Assembly: GCA_039621445.1 (NCBI GenBank)
Contig: CP154957.1
Coordinates: 19,856,714 to 19,920,713 of the forward strand
Origin: Euglena gracilis
Taxonomy: Eukaryota > Euglenida > Euglenophyceae > Euglenales
Reading direction: 5' to 3'
DNA length: 64,000 bases
Positions 50,622 through 61,739 of this stretch are shown one piece after another (position 1 is the stretch's first letter; the number at the start of each line of letters is the position of its first letter). The notes under the pieces were generated by a model. That model did not search any database, was not told where the DNA came from, and worked only from the letters and a program-made list of their open reading frames with translations. Made by a program: the position numbers and the translations under genes.

Positions 50622-51622
50622 CTCCGTGCATGAAGCGCATATTCACCCACACAAAGAATCAGTTCTCTTTTTCATCGCTGACGGGAAATGCGCAGGGTAC
50701 AACCCCTCCTCACCCTTCTGGTCCTGTACCCCATGGAACTGGACCAGGTATAGGATCAAAATGAGTCAAAAATTGAAAGTGAAAAGCCAGAGAAAGAATC
50801 AGGAAATCGGACAAAAAAATTCAATATCAATTTCGGTGTCAATTTTAAGACCCAAAATCTGAGCTGGTCAGTTCGAACATCATTTTGGACCTCTTTGAAA
50901 CTATTCGAAGCATATAAATTCTCAGTGCTATCCAGCCAGAAATCGAAATTGCGAGGAAGGGAGGGGGCGCCCCAAGGTTGGGGAAAAAAATTTGCGTTGA
51001 ACACTGCCTATGTGGAGACCTCGGGATAGACAACAAATTTCAACGATCCCAGGGCAGGGTTCACTTTCAGTTTTTGAAAACCAGCCAGTAAATTCTGATT
51101 CCCTTGGAATCTCTGAAGGAATTGCTTCGTCAAAATGGGATTTTGCCTGTGAGTATGCAGCTCACCAGTTGTTAACATCTTTCTGAGAAGCAATTATGAA
51201 ACCGTTCCATCACTTGGCCTGGAGAAGGGTGGTCAATATCGTCATCCACATCCAACACAGGCATCCTTCAGCAGCTGTGCACGTTACGACACTGTGGGAG
51301 AGGCTGCCACGAAGAACCGGAAGCATAATCTCACTCAGTGACCTCTGGGGGGGCACTTTTTTCCTGGATTCAAACCCACCCACTAATTCAAAAATCCGCC
51401 CATGCACGACCCCAATTCGAATCGCCCACCCACCCACCCACCCAACACCCTCCCAAACTGGCCGAAAACAGTTGAAATTTTTCTGGTATGGCCTTTGGCT
51501 GGGCTTGGCTGACCAATGGCACACACCCCCAAGGGGGGGGGGGCTACGAGCCCAGCCACTCACCCGATCTCGAAACCTCCCGGGGTCGGGTCCCAACCAA
51601 ACCAAACCCAGCGGCCAACTAC

Positions 51623-51746
51623 CCTTCCCGAAGGGCTGGGCAGGGTTGGCTGAGGGATGTCCACAACATCCTCCTCCGCAAACCGGTGGGCGGAATCCAG
51701 GATGGAGCGGGCGGCGGTGTACAGGCAACCGCAGAACCCAGTGACG
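51623..51746 (-). CDS. Exon of the minus-strand zinc-finger gene
   Basis: This has the best acceptor in the window (GTTTCTTCTTTCAG). It reads VTGFCGCLYTAARSILDSAH then RFAEEDVVDIPQP and ends in phase 0 at GTAGTTGG. One leading base implies an upstream exon ending two bases into a codon. Confidence 0.6.
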
Positions 51747-52095
51747 CTGAAAGAAGAAACAAATGCCCCCCCCCCCAGGGTCAAGAAGCCCCATCCTTTG
51801 GCAAGGCAACGGGCTGGGCTTGCAGCCAGGTACTGCTCATCCGCCAGGCGGTGTTGGTCAAGGGGTTTAGGAGTTCCCCAGGAGACCGCATGGCTAGAAG
51901 TGACGGCAGGCGCTGTGCCATACAGGCAGAAAAGGCCTGTGTTCCTTTGGTCCACCCTCTGATCCTGGCCTTTGGGGGAAGACCTTCACCCAGGATTTCA
52001 GCCGGGACTCAGGGCGCGCTCGATCTGCACAATGGCATTCAAAACCATCTCAGCCATGGCCCCGCCACGCCATTGGGTTCTGGCTGCGCTGCCAC

Positions 52096-52258
52096 CTGTT
52101 CCCGGGTGCCCAGCCATGCATCCGTCGCCTTCAGCTTCAAATCCGCCAATGACACGCTGGGGATGGCCCACAGCGAGGGTGCAGCAAAGAACGGCAGCCC
52201 GGAGCCTGCCCCATCCTGCATCTCGGGGGACACCTTGGCCAGGCCGTGGCAAGCAAGC
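52096..52258 (-). CDS. Possible upstream exon of the minus-strand zinc-finger gene
   Basis: It starts after GTGCATCCATCCAG and reads LACHGLAKVSPEMQDGAGSG, then AAPSLWAIPSVSLADLKLK, with donor CAG/GTGGCA. Its phase does not directly fit the exon at 51746, so at least one exon between them (candidate frame at about 51790-51930) is unresolved. No start codon for the gene was identified. Confidence 0.4.
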
Positions 52259-52987
52259 CTGGATGGATGCACACTCAACACCTCCACCCCCCCAGGCAGT
52301 TGAGGGCTGGACGAAGTTATTCAAATTATTTCTAGGGTTGTTTTCAAAATGTCTTGACTGCGCCACAATCAAATGAAAGGGTGATGAGAAACTCGGCTTG
52401 GGTCGCCCTTTGCGGTGAGAAAACAGTGAAATAGAACAAAAAAAAGCAGGAGGGCAAGACAAGGACTCGACTTTCAATTTTGCACCCTTTTTCTTCACAA
52501 AAAAATGCTTGGGTTGTGCTCGTTGTGTTTCTTGTCTTCAGCATCAGCAATGACCTGCCCTTCACAACGTCCGGCCGCCGGACCACCGCCCTTCGAAGCA
52601 GCACTGTTTCGGGAAGTGGTGAGGGCATCAAGCGCTTGGAAGCGGCATCAGTCGGTTTTCAACCTATTTTCCAGAGGTGATGAAAAAGCAAGCAACTAAA
52701 GGAGACAAAAAAAGGATGAAGCTGGCGACTGCTTCAGGACACTAAAGGCTGTTGTGCGCATGGTGGACAAGAACTCTTGTCCTCAACACACACGCGCATC
52801 TCTGCAAAGACTGATACTGGGCAGGCATTCCAAGCGGTACTTTTTTAGCAGTGTCAGCAACCGGGGCTGAGAGCCGCATCCTTTTTGCTTGGTTCCCATG
52901 GTCGGCAGCAGGGAATGGTGGTGTTGGGAGAAATGGAATCAACACATCACACACCCAATTGTGGAATTCTGAAAGCGTTCCACAGGA

Positions 52988-53016
52988 ACACACACACACA
53001 CACACACACACACACC
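52988..53016. repeat. CA microsatellite
   Basis: About 14 CA dinucleotides. Confidence 0.9.
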
Positions 53017-53317
53017 TTAATCGGGATATTTTTTTCTCTTGGATGATGTTTTTTAATCTTGGCAGAAAAGGAGGAAAACGCTTTAAAAAAAAACAGGCAC
53101 CCCAGGGATTGAGAGATGTAAAAATATGGAAAGCCTGGCAACGGAATGATTAACAAAACTTTTCTCACCACTCCCTTGCCATCAGAGTGCTGAGCTGGAG
53201 GCAAAGCACTACACGTCACATATCGCGGCTTTATTCCCCCTGGTGGCAACGATATTCATTGATATGCAGTTCCAGCAATCGGCAGTAGACTAAGAGACAG
53301 AGGTGGATCAGCTTAAT

Positions 53318-53349
53318 CCAATTAACAGCCCCATGGGGCTGTTAATTGG
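53318..53349. repeat. Perfect 32-bp palindrome
   Basis: CCAATTAACAGCCCCA and its exact complement with no loop. A perfect palindrome of this length is uncommon outside mobile-element termini. Confidence 0.85.
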
Positions 53350-54576
53350 GGGCTGTGTGTTGGTATATGTTCATTAATTTTGGTCAGGTTTGACAAAAAA
53401 AATTCCGTCAGTTTCAGATTTCTTTCTCAGATTTTCCATTTTTCTCTTTTTTATTTTCATTTCCCTTTTTCTTCAAAAGAAATGGAAAACAATCAGCCAC
53501 GTGAAGCAGAAGAAAACTGCACGCCAATGATGATGTTGAAGAGGAGGCAATTCATCCGGAACCTAACTCCTTACTAAGATCAAAATCAAAATCAGATGAA
53601 AAAAATTATCCCCCTGTTTAAAATTACCCCCATCCTTTAATAAACCCCCTGAATAGAAGCCCCCGGGGGCGACCATTCAGAACGTTGATTGAAAACCGAG
53701 GGGGGGCTTCTATTCGGGGGGGAGGGGCAATATTCGGAAAAGTGGTTGAAAACCAGGGGGTCCGAGCATTATCGAAAAAGTTTCTTTGTGGGTCAACATG
53801 TCCTACCTTTCCCAGCCATGTCAAATTTGCTGCACAATTTTACTCTTGTGGATGCAAAGGACTGTTGAGGTCCAACGCAACAATGGCTTCAACCCTTGCC
53901 TTTCCGTTGCAATTGATAGACAATCCACGGGGAGAGGCCTACTATTCGGGGGGGGGGGGGCACTATTCGGAACGTTGGTCGAAAACCGAGGGGGGGTTAC
54001 GGGGGCCTAAACCCCCCCACTTATAAACCCCCGGGGTTTAAAGGGTCCGGTTTGGTTGGTCGGCCAAAGGGGGGGGGTTATAAATGGGGGGGGTTATAAG
54101 TCCCGGAATTGTTGGTGAAAATCCGACCCCCCAAAAAGACCCCGAACCCCCCCCCAAAGTGGCAATTTTCGGCAAAATTGGGATGAAAATGGCATTTTTG
54201 ATGATGTTTGGTCTCAAAAAATTGCCAAAACATCAGTTTTTGGGCAGACTGCGACCGTCTGCGGCTGAAAAAAAATCGTCCCCGACGGCTTTCTTCCCCA
54301 GGGGGGGGGGGGGTTATAAGTCCCGGTTTGGTTGGTCGGCCCGAGGGGGGGGTTTTTAGTTGGGGGGGGGTTATAAGTGGGGGGGGTTTAAAAGTGGGGG
54401 GGTTTACTACCTGGGGGGGGGGTCACATGTTTACAAAAAATTAAAACCCTTTGCATACGAAAACTGCCAAAATGTTGTACTGCCCTTTGTTGGGAATTTG
54501 GTTCTGTAATTGGTGTCAAATGAAACTTGCCATCTCACGCAGAGGCTATTTTGCAACTTGTCAACTTAAAACCATT

Positions 54577-54693
54577 ACACTCGCGGGTTACCCCGCGTGA
54601 GGAAGAGCGTGAAACAGTCACGGGTACCCCATGGGGTACCTGTGACTGTTAAACGTTTGACAGCAGGGGCACCCGTGATCCAATCACGGGTAC
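54577..54693. repeat. Cluster of three hairpins
   Basis: CGCGGGTTACCCCGCG, then CAGTCACGGGTACCCC with its complement (one mismatch), then ACCCGTGATCCAATCACGGG. All three contain the core ACGGGTAC/GTACCCGT or a variant. They sit directly upstream of the element at 54714. Confidence 0.75.
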
Positions 54694-54713
54694 CGGCGCA
54701 AATGACGTAGACT

Positions 54714-55426
54714 GGGGGGGGTAGTGGGTAGTCGGCCGACTAGTAGGCCGACTACCCAATTGGTCGGCTGACTAGGCCTGGTCGGTAGGAAGTCAGCGAG
54801 CCGGGGTGGGTAGGGTAGTGGGCAGTCGGCCGACTACCCACTCTGATGTACTAACGGGTCAAGTTCGCCGACTTTTAAGCCCCCCCCATGAACAAATTCC
54901 CAAGCAGATTGGTCGGTGGTCATTTTGACATGGGCGGGGGGACTACTGCCCCCCCCCAACCTCCAATTGAGTGAGTGTGAACTTAGTCGGCCTACGGCCT
55001 CCTCGCGGGGGGGGGGGGGGGGCTACCCCCCCCTGCACCCCCTCAAATAACAAAATTGTTTTATGTTGGCAAAATACTCAGGGGGGCTAAATCCTTTTTT
55101 GTTGGTCATTTGAATGGGTTGCCCTTGCCACCGTATGAAAAATCTCATGGGCAGGCGTAAAATTTTGCTGAAAAGTGGCCAAAAACGGAGATTTTTCTCG
55201 CAAACCTTCACCCCCGATTGGGGGTCTAGAGCCATTGGTAGGTTTTGGGTCGGTTTTGGGATGATTTACAAACATTTTTTTGAAGGGGGGCTTAAAAGTT
55301 GGCGAACCCGTTAGTTGACCCGTTAGTTCATTAGAGTGGGTACCCCCCCACCCCGTCTCGCCGACTGGCTACCGACTAGGTCTAGTCGGCCGACTAGTCG
55401 GCCGACTACCCACTACCCCCCCCCCC
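54714..55426. mobile_element. Inverted-repeat element, 713 bp, with TAGTCGGCCGACTA palindromes
   Basis: Terminal inverted repeats of roughly 140-170 bp begin with a G run and TAGTGGGTAGTCGGCCGAC. They continue through GGGGTGGGTA, CTAACGGGTCAA and TTCGCC..CTTTTAAGCCCC. The middle (about 54890-55280) is unique with no conserved frame. The related sequence at 63712 has the same order of blocks with TAGTCGATCGAC instead. No target duplication seen, so superfamily unassigned. Confidence 0.85.
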
Positions 55427-55430
55427 ATGA

Positions 55431-55530
55431 TCAAGGACACCCAGCACAAACCCACGCCTTTTTTGGTGCACGTTGTAAATCAGCACAAAGGAAATGACAA
55501 ACCTCACCGCAAATGGAACACACTCTTAGC
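55431..55530 (-). CDS. Short terminal exon with a Cys/His zinc-binding cluster
   Basis: The minus-strand frame reads RVCSICGEVCHFLCADLQRA then PKKAWVCAGCP and a TGA. Spacing is C-x2-C-x3-C-H-x2-C ... W-V-C-x2-C, a PHD/RING-like treble-clef pattern cut short at the C-terminus. An acceptor is possible at GTTCCACAAG or GCTAAG. No upstream exon was found on this strand. It could be the end of a host gene or of a lost transposon protein. Confidence 0.4.
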
Positions 55531-55539
55531 TTGTGGAAC

Positions 55540-57120
55540 ATCGGTTGAACCAAAAGCACACTCACCACGCCGGGGACACAAGGGGACAGGTGGTGGAGTG
55601 GGCGAGACAGAGGGGACAGCGGCAAGCAGCTGGTTAACGGAAGCACCCTCCGGAGCCGGCTCCGCATGGTAGTCCCCTACGGCGCCCCCCCCCCCCCCGT
55701 TTCCACACCGTGAACTGGGATTGAGACCCGGTTCTGTATATGATAATTTGGGTCGAAAGAAAAGGGCATCAAAGAAAAACGCTTGGGAAGAACTTCAGCA
55801 CAAAGCTGATACAGCAAATGCAGGATAGCCTGCTGAGGTTCCAAATGCAAACACCCAACAAATTCAAAAGTTAACTGCCTACAATCGACAGTAGAGTTGG
55901 GTTAACTTGTGTTTCGGCAAGCTGTCCTGCAAACATTGTTTGGGGGAACAATGTTCATGAGGAAGTCAACCATCATTGCACAGGCAGTAATCCAAACAAC
56001 ATCCGCTACCCCAACTCATAAAACCCTGAGAAAACCATGGGTCAAAAAACCGGGCAAGTTTCTGTTTTGGACTCTGAGCTTTACAACCGAGGACGTTTTG
56101 AATGTGGGGGCTGTTATTTGGGGGGTTGGTGCTACTTGGACAATTGATAAAAAAAAATTAGGGAATTCTTTAGACCCTGAGGGGGGGGGGGCAACCAGCC
56201 AACTCGAAAAACAGCTCCCAAGGTGGGGGTAGGGTTTGGAGGGGGGGGGGGGCTGTTGGGCTGTTGGGCTGGATCCAGGTGGTCCCCCCCAAAAACAGGT
56301 GAAAAGCCCAAAGCCCAAAAGCCTCTCGGCTGGGTTGGAAATTTTAAGCTTAAAGGGGTGAAAACCAAAAGTGCTCAAAGGTGCACTTTTACAGCCCAGC
56401 GGCCAACTTCATCCACTTAAACCGGGCGAAAACTTCATCCACTTAAACCGGCGTCTGAGACGCCGGGTTCACGACAAAACCGGCGTTCCCCCCCACTGGT
56501 TTCCGGACGCCGGTTCTGTCCTTGAGAAAGGGGTTAGGAACTCCGGTTCTGTCCAAAACCCGGCGCCCCAAACGTCGGTTCTGTCATCAATAAAAATGTC
56601 ATCAAAAGGGCCCAAAAATAGCCCAAATTGGTGGTTGAGGTCCTGATATGACCCTTTTGACCATGTAGCACAATGAAATTTGCCATTTGGGGACCACTGG
56701 GGTGGATATCGGATGTTGGTGAAAATTGGTGCTGTTTTTATAAGGTGTATCGTGTTCTGATCCCGCTTTTTTACCAGGAAACCCGGGGGCGCCGATGGGG
56801 GTGTACCCCCCGCGACCCCCCCCCCCGCGACCCCCCCGCGACCCCCCGCGACCCACACATGGAGGGTTTCCGCATCCCAGTAGGAGCTAAAACATGGCAC
56901 CTAATTAGGAATTAGCACCCAAATTAGGAATCAAAATTGCCAAAAATGTGTGATAAATTCCTAATTGGATCCATTTTTGGGCCCAAAAGTTCTAAAAATA
57001 GTTACATGTGACGTTGTATGTGAGGTCACACTGGTCACATGTGACTCGTCAAAACTGCCCGCGACCCCCGCCCCCCCCCCGCGACCCCCCCGCGACCCCG
57101 CCCGCGACCCGTACACCCCC
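55540..57120. other. Non-genic, C/G-run rich
   Basis: Contains CGCGACCCCCC direct repeats at about 56805-56850 and 57058-57110. No convincing exon. Confidence 0.4.
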
Positions 57121-57294
57121 AATGTATGGAAAGCGTGTTTACTCTTTTTGGTAACACGTGTACACTGCAGGAAAGCGTGTTTACTTTTTTGGTAACACGT
57201 GTACATTGTACGGAAAGCGTGTTTACTCCTTTTGGTAACACGTGTACACTGCAGGAAAGCGTGTTCACTCTTTTGGTAACACGTGTACTGTGTC
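57121..57294 (+). repeat. Left array of alternating 41/43-bp repeats
   Basis: The GTAACACGTGTAC core occurs at 57151, 57192, 57235 and 57276 (steps 41, 43, 41). Units alternate between a CTGCAGG and a TTGTACGG variant, each followed by AAAGCGTGTTTACT. The core is nearly palindromic. Interrupted at 57295 by a hairpin element and resumed at 57478-57545. Confidence 0.88.
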
Positions 57295-57409
57295 AAGAAC
57301 TGTGTTTGGGCCAAGAGGTAGGGGGAGCCCAGGGGCGGGGACCGCGGCGCCAAAGGCGCCGCGGTCGCCCCTGGGCCCCCCTAAAACCTTGGCCCAAAAC
57401 ACTGTTCTT
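57295..57409. mobile_element. Hairpin element 1 inserted in the left array
   Basis: Arms of about 55 bp (AAGAACTGTGTTTGGGCCAA; GCCCAGGGGCG; ACCGCGGCGCC) with almost no loop. It ends in the mirrored TTCTT. MITE-like. Confidence 0.8.
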
Positions 57410-57414
57410 GTTTG

Positions 57415-57477
57415 AAACCGTGTTTTGGGCGAAGATTTAAGACTTTTAAAGTCTCGAAATCGGCCCAAACACGGTTT
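57415..57477. mobile_element. Hairpin element 2 inserted in the left array
   Basis: Arms of about 30 bp start AAACCGTGTTTTGGGC, mirrored as GCCCAAACACGGTTT. Its GTGTTTTGGGC motif is shared with hairpin 1, so the two are related. Confidence 0.75.
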
Positions 57478-57545
57478 CATTGTACGGAAAGCGTGTTTAC
57501 ACTTTTTGGTAACACGTGTACATTACACTAAAACGTGTTACAAAA
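57478..57545 (+). repeat. Continuation of the left array
   Basis: One more unit (core at 57509) and an end piece, AAACGTGTTACAAAAACGCC. The end resembles the end of the right array (AAGCGTGTTACAAACACG). Confidence 0.75.
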
Positions 57546-57567
57546 ACGCCTTAACACCCTTCACATC

Positions 57568-58326
57568 CATGTTGCGCCTGGCTAACCTCGCTGAGGCCCA
57601 TGTGCCTGCCCCTCCCACTGTTAAGCAGTTTGTGGAAGCCCTCCATATTCCATCCAAGGATGTTGATGCTTTGCTTGGCGAACCCCCCCCCCAGATCTGG
57701 TCTCGTCGGAAGATTACCGTCGCGACCGCATGGCTGCCCTGAATTGTTTTACAGAATACATGGGGGTTTGCGCAGCCCATGGGGTGCAACACGCCACGTT
57801 GGATGACTGTTTTTTGGGGTGGGCCCGCTGGTGCATTGATGCTCGGGTGTTGTACGCAACACTCGAGCAACAACTCGCCTGCATTGCTGCCCGTATGGAG
57901 AGAGTTGGAACAGATTTTCGGGTTCGTTCCATGCCTGTTTTGTCTTTCCGTACATACCTCAATGCCCTTGTTTTTTTGAAGAAAATGTCAGACCGCGACG
58001 GACGTCCAATTGTGGCCTCCTCTGCTTCTCAATTCCCCAAATTGCTTGCTGTCTTTGCCCCTATGGTGACCAAAGCTATGGATGAGAAGGCTGCGGGAGG
58101 GCAGGGGGATCCATCCAGCACCGTTCTCATTGAGGAGGAATTGATAACAGTGGTGTCCACGGTTGAGGAAAATCACATGAATAACCATCAACCCAAACTT
58201 TCAGCCACAGACCAGCGTCTGCGTACCCTCCCCCCCCCACAATATGCCAACTTCCCGCCGCTGCGTTGCTTCTTGCTTCCGTTCACCAGTATGTCCATTG
58301 TTCCATGCATTCTGGTTATGCCGTAA
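57568..58326 (+). pseudogene. Unrecognised coding region between repeat arrays, frameshifted at a C run
   Basis: The first part, MLRLANLAEAHVPAPPTVKQ then FVEALHIPSKDVDALLGEPP, runs to a 10-C run at 57683-57692. There the frame changes by one base and continues SEDYRRDRMAALNCFTEYMG to the stop at 58324. The second part is helix-rich (ARWCIDARVLYATLEQQLAC, FRTYLNALVFLKKMSDRDG). Its size and helical pattern recall the N-terminal DNA-binding domain of tyrosine recombinases, but no catalytic residues are visible and I do not assign it. The frameshift may be a sequencing error in the homopolymer. Start chosen as the first ATG after the left array. Confidence 0.5.
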
Positions 58327-58379
58327 CCCTATAGAATATTTTTCATTCATAACACGGTACAATGCAAATGTGCCGTGTT

Positions 58380-58560
58380 GTAACACGTGTACATTGTACG
58401 GAAAGCGTGTTTACTCCTTTTGGTAACACGTGTACATTGCAGGAAAGCGTGTTTACTCTTTTGGTAACACGCGTACATTGTACGGAAAGCGTGTTTACAC
58501 TTTTTGGTAACACGTGTACATTGTACGGAAAGCGTGTTACAAACACGTGTACACCACCGC
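58380..58560 (+). repeat. Right array of alternating 41/43-bp repeats
   Basis: Cores at 58380, 58423, 58464 and 58507 (steps 43, 41, 43), in the same orientation and with the same alternation as the left array. It closes with AAGCGTGTTACAAACACG. Confidence 0.88.
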
Positions 58561-58946
58561 TGTACACGTGGACTGAGCACGGTTTTCACGGCCGGTGTAC
58601 ATTGTGGACTTAACACGGTTTGAAAATAATAGTACCGTGCAGCATGGAAATATCTGATGACCATCGCTTGCCGTCTATTGAAAAGCGCTTTCGATCGAGG
58701 GGTAACTTGGTACCCCAACGTTGCACGCAGCCCGAGATACGCTCGCAATCGTCGGATCGGCCAGAATCTGAGTCGAAATTTGTGGTGATTTTTGGTCCTG
58801 TTTGGTTTAAGAAGCATGATGAACCTTACAGAAACGATTTTTCTCTTCAAATTGATGACCTGAGTGGTGTAGGGGGGAACAAGAATTGTGAAATTAGGAT
58901 TTCCCAGTGACAGGAAATAAGAGTACCAGGCAGGGGATTTCTTAAG

Positions 58947-59030
58947 GACCCCCCCCCCAGGGGGGTCCAGCCTCCCGCTGGCAAAAAGGCTGCTGGCTGG
59001 ACCCCCCCCCCCCCCGGGGGTATAGAGGGG
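58947..59030. repeat. C-run/G-run foldback around GCTGGC arms
   Basis: GGACC and a C run meet GGGGGGTCC, then CCCGCTGGCAAAAAGGCTGC, then another C-run/G-run pair. No gene. Confidence 0.6.
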
Positions 59031-59352
59031 GGAGGGGGGGTCCGGGGCTGGAGGGGGCTGGGCTGGGCTGGGTCGATGAAAAACAATTTTTTCTTCGATG
59101 AAAAACATTTTTGCCTTCTCGACATTTTGATGGATGGAGCTAGGTCAAGGCTGGGGGGCTGTGATTGGGAAGCTGTGATGTGGGGGGGAAAGTGCAGGGA
59201 TAGGTGAGCTGGGCAGCCCAGTTGGCTGGCCAGCCTGTGGCCGGCAGGCCCGGCCTTCGGCCGGCCGGGCTACACCGGACTTTATTTCACTCAACCCCCC
59301 CCCCCCGGGTTCACGACACAACCGGCGTTCCCCCTCTTTTTTTGATATAGAC

Positions 59353-59480
59353 CCTTCGGGGCTAGGTAGTCCTGTGCAGTTCATTTTTGGACCCCCCCCC
59401 TGTTCAGCTGAGTTCCCGATTACATAGGGGGGGGTTTGTGCGACCCCCCCTGACCGGTACCTGACTAGACTGGTGGAATC
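59353..59480 (+). repeat. Copy 1 of a GGGGCTAGGTAGTCC element
   Basis: The block order GGGGCTAGGTAGTCC, TTTTTGGACCCCCC, TGTTCAG, a G run, GTGCGACCCCCC and CTGAC...GACTAGA recurs at 60002-60520. Only the second copy carries an insertion. Confidence 0.7.
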
Positions 59481-60001
59481 AAAAAATTGACCACAAAATT
59501 GGCCCAAAATGGCCTTATTTTGGGCGCTTTACACCAAAAAAATACCCCCCCTTCCCTGTCCAGTTGATGGGGGTTGATGCATACAGTACTTGATGCTTTA
59601 TGCTCCCGAGACAATTACCTGAGAGTCATGTAGAATTACAGCACCCATTCCTTGTGCTTGTATGGTGTGTGTGTGTGGTGTGTGTGTGTGTTGCAAACCC
59701 TTCAAATCCTGGTTCCATCATGTCCATGTCATCAGAAAGGTTCAATGAACATCATTGCAATACACCATATTGGGGTAGAGGTCCAACCCCTTCATTCTTG
59801 TGCATCATAGAGGGCATGATGGTCAAAGGCATTCCTGAAATCAAATGCAAAAAGAACAACAGTCAAAATATTCAAAATGTTTTTCAGAGAGACTGGCGGC
59901 CTTCAACCACTCCATCAACCCAAAGAGGCCTTCAGCAAACCTATTGGCGATTGCTTGCAGTGTTTTTGTTCACTGTAGATGAACTAAGTCGGCCTACCGG
60001 G

Positions 60002-60520
60002 GCTAGGTAGTCCAGTTTAGTTCGTTTTTGGACCCCCCCCTTGTTCAGTTCAATTCTCTACGGGGGGGGGGGTCCGCGGGCAGGGCTATTGAGGAATTGA
60101 GGTGAGGTTGAGGTTTTCAACCTCAATGACACCTCAATGTCACCTTTCTGTCAAAGTCCAAAGGAAAAAGAGTCAATAGCAAAAACTTTTCAACAAAGAG
60201 AAGCAAATTTTCAAAATTGAGCAATTAGTCATTTATCTCAAGTTTTAAATCACCAACCAACATACTTCTTCTTGCTTCAAACCCACATATGTTTCGCGTT
60301 GACACAAACTTGCCAACCTTGCCTTTGAGGAAGGTTTTACAAGATGATATTTCCCAAATGATGCTTCTTGTGAGTTCAATTTTCTTAATTTTGAACATTG
60401 AGGTAACATTGGTTGAGGTTGAGGTTGAGGTTGAGGTTTTTTTGCAAACCTCAACCAGCCCTGGTGCGCGACCCCCCCCCCTATTGCCCACCTTAGTGCC
60501 TGACCGACTAGAATCACCGA
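60002..60520 (+). repeat. Copy 2 of the same element, interrupted
   Basis: It follows copy 1 block by block up to the G run at 60064-60072 and again from GTGCGCGACC at 60464. The intervening sequence is the hAT-like insertion at 60081-60463. Confidence 0.7.
60081..60463. mobile_element. hAT-like non-autonomous insertion with TTGAGG repeats
   Basis: Ends are CAGGGCTATTGAGG and CCTCAACCAGCCCTG. The flanks GTCCGCGG and GTGCGCGA look like a diverged 8-bp duplication; the uninterrupted copy has GTGCGACC at this point. The right side holds (TTGAGG)n at about 60410-60440. No coding capacity. Confidence 0.7.
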
Positions 60521-60699
60521 AAATTACCCTCACCCCCCCCCTATTTGGCTAATGGCCGGCATAGGTGTAGGAACAATTTTTCCCCGGGGGGGGGCGAGCC
60601 AAAAAAAATTTCCTTGCACAACCAAAATGAATTTTTCTCTGTCCTCCTGGCCCCAAAGGGGCCGAGACGCTAACGTCTCATTGATGCCCAATGGAGCCC

Positions 60700-61285
60700 A
60701 GGTACCACCCCCCCCCCTTTATTGTCCCCCCCCCTTTATTGTCCCTGGGCCCCGGCCGACGGGGGGTTTTTTTGGCCCGGCCAATGAAATTCCTTTGGTA
60801 CCCCTTTATTGTCCCCCCCCCCTTTATTGTCCAGTCGGGCCTCCCGGGGGCAGGTCGGTGGGACAATAAAGGGGGGGGGGTGGTAACCCCCCCCCAAAAT
60901 AAGACCCCCCCATAAAATGGACCGCCCCCAAAATAAGACCCCCCCTGGCCGGTCCGAGCAAAAATCCATGAAATGGACCCCCCCCCATGAATAAGACCCC
61001 CCCTGCCGGCGCGAAGCGCCGGATTTTTGAAAAACGGTACATTTTTGGGGGGAAAATCTGCTATTTTGGGACTGTTTTCACACAATTCAGCATATTTTAC
61101 CCTATTTGTCTGGCGCGAAGCGCCGAATTTTTCGAAAAGTGGTATTTTGGGGTGTCATTTTTGGACATTTGGGGGTCGAAAATTTTTCCAGCAAAAATCC
61201 ATAAAATGGACCCCCCCCATGAATAAGACCCCCCCTCGGGCTTTCCAGCAACCGACCCATGAAATGGACCCCCGGTCTTATTTTT
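60700..61285. repeat. Nested C-run elements with TTTATTGTCC and AATAAGACC boxes
   Basis: TTTATTGTCCCCC occurs four times and its complement GGACAATAAAGG once. AATAAGACCCCCC and ATGAAATGGACCCCC alternate several times from 60895 to 61285. Two CGGCGCGAAGCGCCG or GGCGCGAAGCGCCG palindromes lie between. This appears to be several small inverted-repeat elements inserted into one another. Borders not resolved. Confidence 0.5.
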
Positions 61286-61639
61286 GGGGGGGGGTTTAGA
61301 GGGGGGAGGGGGGGTCCCGGACCCCCCTGTTCACTTCCGAACTGAACTGGACATGTTGACTTCCTGGAGGGGGGGAGGGGGGACCGTTGGATTGAGTTGG
61401 GAGGTTTCCAAATGGGTTCTGCCGACGGCATTTGCCCCGGGGGGGCAAGTGAAGAGGAGTGGGGCCTGTGCGACGGAAATGGCCCCTGTGGATTCGCCAG
61501 GGTGCACCTCCCATAGACTAGTTTTGTGTCTGACATCCCTGTGGCCAGAATGCCTGGTCCAAAGGGGAAATTGGGCATAGCCCATGATTTCGCTTTCTAG
61601 TTTTTTTGGGGGCATTGGAGGCTAGTCAAGGCCGCATTG

Positions 61640-61730
61640 AAGTTTCTAGGAGAAGAGGGATATTGAAGTTGAGGTTGAAGTGAAGTTGAAGTTTCTCTTC
61701 TTCTCTCAGCTTCAACCTGTGTTCTTTCAT
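61640..61730. repeat. GTTGAAG/CTTCAAC foldback
   Basis: AAGTTGAGGTTGAAGTGAAG and TTCTCAGCTTCAACC form inverted arms. A similar arrangement occurs at 62455-62520. Confidence 0.55.
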
Positions 61731-61739
61731 TCCCTCTTC

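Noticed and set aside
57121-58560. CRISPR-like spaced repeats
   Set aside because: Units are contiguous 41/43-bp tandem repeats without variable spacers, and the setting is eukaryotic.
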